Source: an uncultured Clostridia bacterium (GTDB lineage: Bacteria > Bacillota_A > Clostridia > Peptostreptococcales > Anaerovoracaceae). From it: a stretch of DNA of 6,862 nt. Shown here piece after piece: positions 6,088-6,862 of this stretch; positions within the stretch are counted from its first letter, which is position 1; each line of letters opens with the position of its first letter. The position numbers and the translations under genes were made by a program. Location of the stretch: the NCBI GenBank assembly GCA_945873875.1, contig CAMCER010000040.1, forward strand, positions 1-6,862, written 5' to 3'. The notes under the pieces were generated by a model, which worked only from the letters and a program-made list of their open reading frames with translations, was not told the origin of the DNA and made no database searches.

Positions 6088-6393
6088 TTACTCTAATTCA
6101 GCTCCGGTCTTTCTTGATATTCTTATCTTCTGACCGCCTTCACCCTTGTATCCGATCTTTGTAGGAGCTTTTTCCTTTGTATCGAAATACATAACGTTTG
6201 AAATATGTATCGGACCTTCCTGGTGCTTGATCTCAGCAGGTTCCTTCTGAGTCTGCTTCTGATGCTTGGTCTGCATGTTGAGACCTTCTACCAGTACTTT
6301 TTCCTGCTTGGGCATCACTTTGATGACCTTGCCTGTCTTGCCTTTGTCTTTTCCGGCAAGAATAATTACTGTATCGTTTTTCTTGATCTTCAT
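6088..6393 (-). CDS. rplX: 50S ribosomal protein L24
   Basis: L24 initiates large-subunit assembly by binding the 5' domain of 23S rRNA. The 101-residue product has an N-terminal KOW motif at about 4-31 ([20 protein letters not shown]), followed by [17 protein letters not shown] and the typical [20 protein letters not shown] region, ending TGAELE. The length is normal for Firmicutes. ATG 6393 lies 8 nt after AGGAGG, which is fused with the TAG of rplN. The stop is TAA at 6090-6088, one of the few TAA stops here. It is followed by the GAAAGGAGG that serves rplE. There is no sign of truncation or unusual composition. Confidence 0.97.
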   Translation of the reverse strand: MKIKKNDTVIILAGKDKGKTGKVIKVMPKQEKVLVEGLNMQTKHQKQTQKEPAEIKHQEGPIHISNVMYFDTKEKAPTKIGYKGEGGQKIRISRKTGAELE

Positions 6394-6405
6394 TCTTCTC
6401 GCCTC

Positions 6406-6774
6406 CTATAAAACTTCCGGTGCCAGGGACACGATCTTCATAAAGTTCCTGTCTCTCAGTTCTCTGGCTACAGGTCCGAAAATACGTGTTCCTACAGGCT
6501 GCATATCTTCTTTGATAATAACGGCTGCGTTCTGATCGAATTTCACATAGCTGCCATCAGGTCTTCTGGCACCTTTTCTGCTTCTGACGATGACTGCTCT
6601 GACTACTTCGCCTTTTTTAACGACTCCGCCAGGAGTAGCTTCCTTGACTGTGCATACTATTACGTCACCGATGTTTGCATACTGACGGTTGGTTCCGCCC
6701 AGGATGCTGATGCATAACAGTTCTTTCGCACCGGAATTGTCAGCGACTCTGAGTCTGCTTTCTGTCTGTATCAT
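6406..6774 (-). CDS. rplN: 50S ribosomal protein L14
   Basis: L14 sits at the subunit interface of the large subunit, next to L19, and takes part in an inter-subunit bridge. It is also where the RsfS silencing factor binds. The product has exactly the usual 122 residues, starting [20 protein letters not shown] and containing [22 protein letters not shown] (about 42-63), the [18 protein letters not shown] signature, [13 protein letters not shown] and the C-terminus [15 protein letters not shown] 6774 lies about 9 nt after AAGGAGG; that site overlaps the TAA stop of rpsQ. The gene ends with TAG at 6408-6406 as part of TAGGAGG for rplX. Sequence and context leave little doubt. Confidence 0.98.
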   Translation of the reverse strand: MIQTESRLRVADNSGAKELLCISILGGTNRQYANIGDVIVCTVKEATPGGVVKKGEVVRAVIVRSRKGARRPDGSYVKFDQNAAVIIKEDMQPVGTRIFGPVARELRDRNFMKIVSLAPEVL

Positions 6775-6788
6775 TTTCTGGTGCCTCC

Positions 6789-6862
6789 TTACTTAACTTT
6801 CTCTATGATGTTGACCAGTCTCCATCTCTTGTCCTTTGAAAGAGGTCTGGTCTCCATGATTC
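6789..6862 (-). CDS. rpsQ: 30S ribosomal protein S17, C-terminal end only
   Basis: Only the last 23 codons lie in the window: [20 protein letters not shown] followed by KVK and TAA at 6791-6789. ETRPLSKxKRWRLV is the conserved C-terminal motif of bacterial S17, a primary 16S rRNA-binding protein of the small subunit body. Its place directly before rplN is the expected one. The 5' part lies beyond the right edge. TAAGGAGG fuses its stop with the rplN ribosome binding site. Confidence 0.93.
   Translation of the reverse strand, partial: IMETRPLSKDKRWRLVNIIEKVK

Overview
This window is most of a ribosomal protein operon of the spc type, read entirely on the minus strand, so transcription runs from the right edge to the left. 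The gene order is rpsQ (3' end only), rplN, rplX, rplE, rpsN, rpsH, rplF, rplR, rpsE, rpmD, rplO, secY, adk, map (3' end missing). This order, the four-cysteine zinc form of S14, the four-cysteine LID of adenylate kinase, the adk-map pair after secY and the strong AGGAGG ribosome binding sites point to a Firmicute. The SecY and ribosomal protein sequences look like those of Clostridia. I cannot name a genus from the sequence alone.

Layout in order of transcription: S17 tail (6862-6789), L14, L24, L5 (TTG start), S14 (6774-5330); a 161-nt structured spacer (5329-5169); then S8, L6, L18, S5, L30, L15 (5168-2652); SecY (2650-1367), adenylate kinase (1356-712) and methionine aminopeptidase (708-1). 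Apart from the one spacer, all junctions are 1 to 21 nt. At five of them the stop codon and the next Shine-Dalgarno site are fused as TAGGAGG, which suggests translational coupling. I see no promoter, terminator, tRNA, mobile gene or CRISPR, and no stretch above 300 bases without a gene.

The genes form one growth-related set: parts of both ribosomal subunits, the membrane channel that exports proteins made by the ribosome, the kinase that balances adenine nucleotides, and the enzyme that removes the initiator methionine from new proteins.

Two things depart from an ordinary spc operon. First, secY carries an in-frame TAG (1721-1723) where a tyrosine is expected at the start of transmembrane helix 8. 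The frame is otherwise intact on both sides, and TAG is the normal stop of most genes here, so genome-wide recoding is unlikely. A sequencing error, a real nonsense mutation with a suppressor, or local readthrough remain possible. Second, the rpsN-rpsH spacer holds two clear hairpins plus a third that abuts the rpsH ribosome binding site. Part of it is flanked by a 6-bp direct repeat, so it may be an inserted element, a cis-regulatory RNA, or both. No wholly new system is evident; these two points are what deserves a second look.
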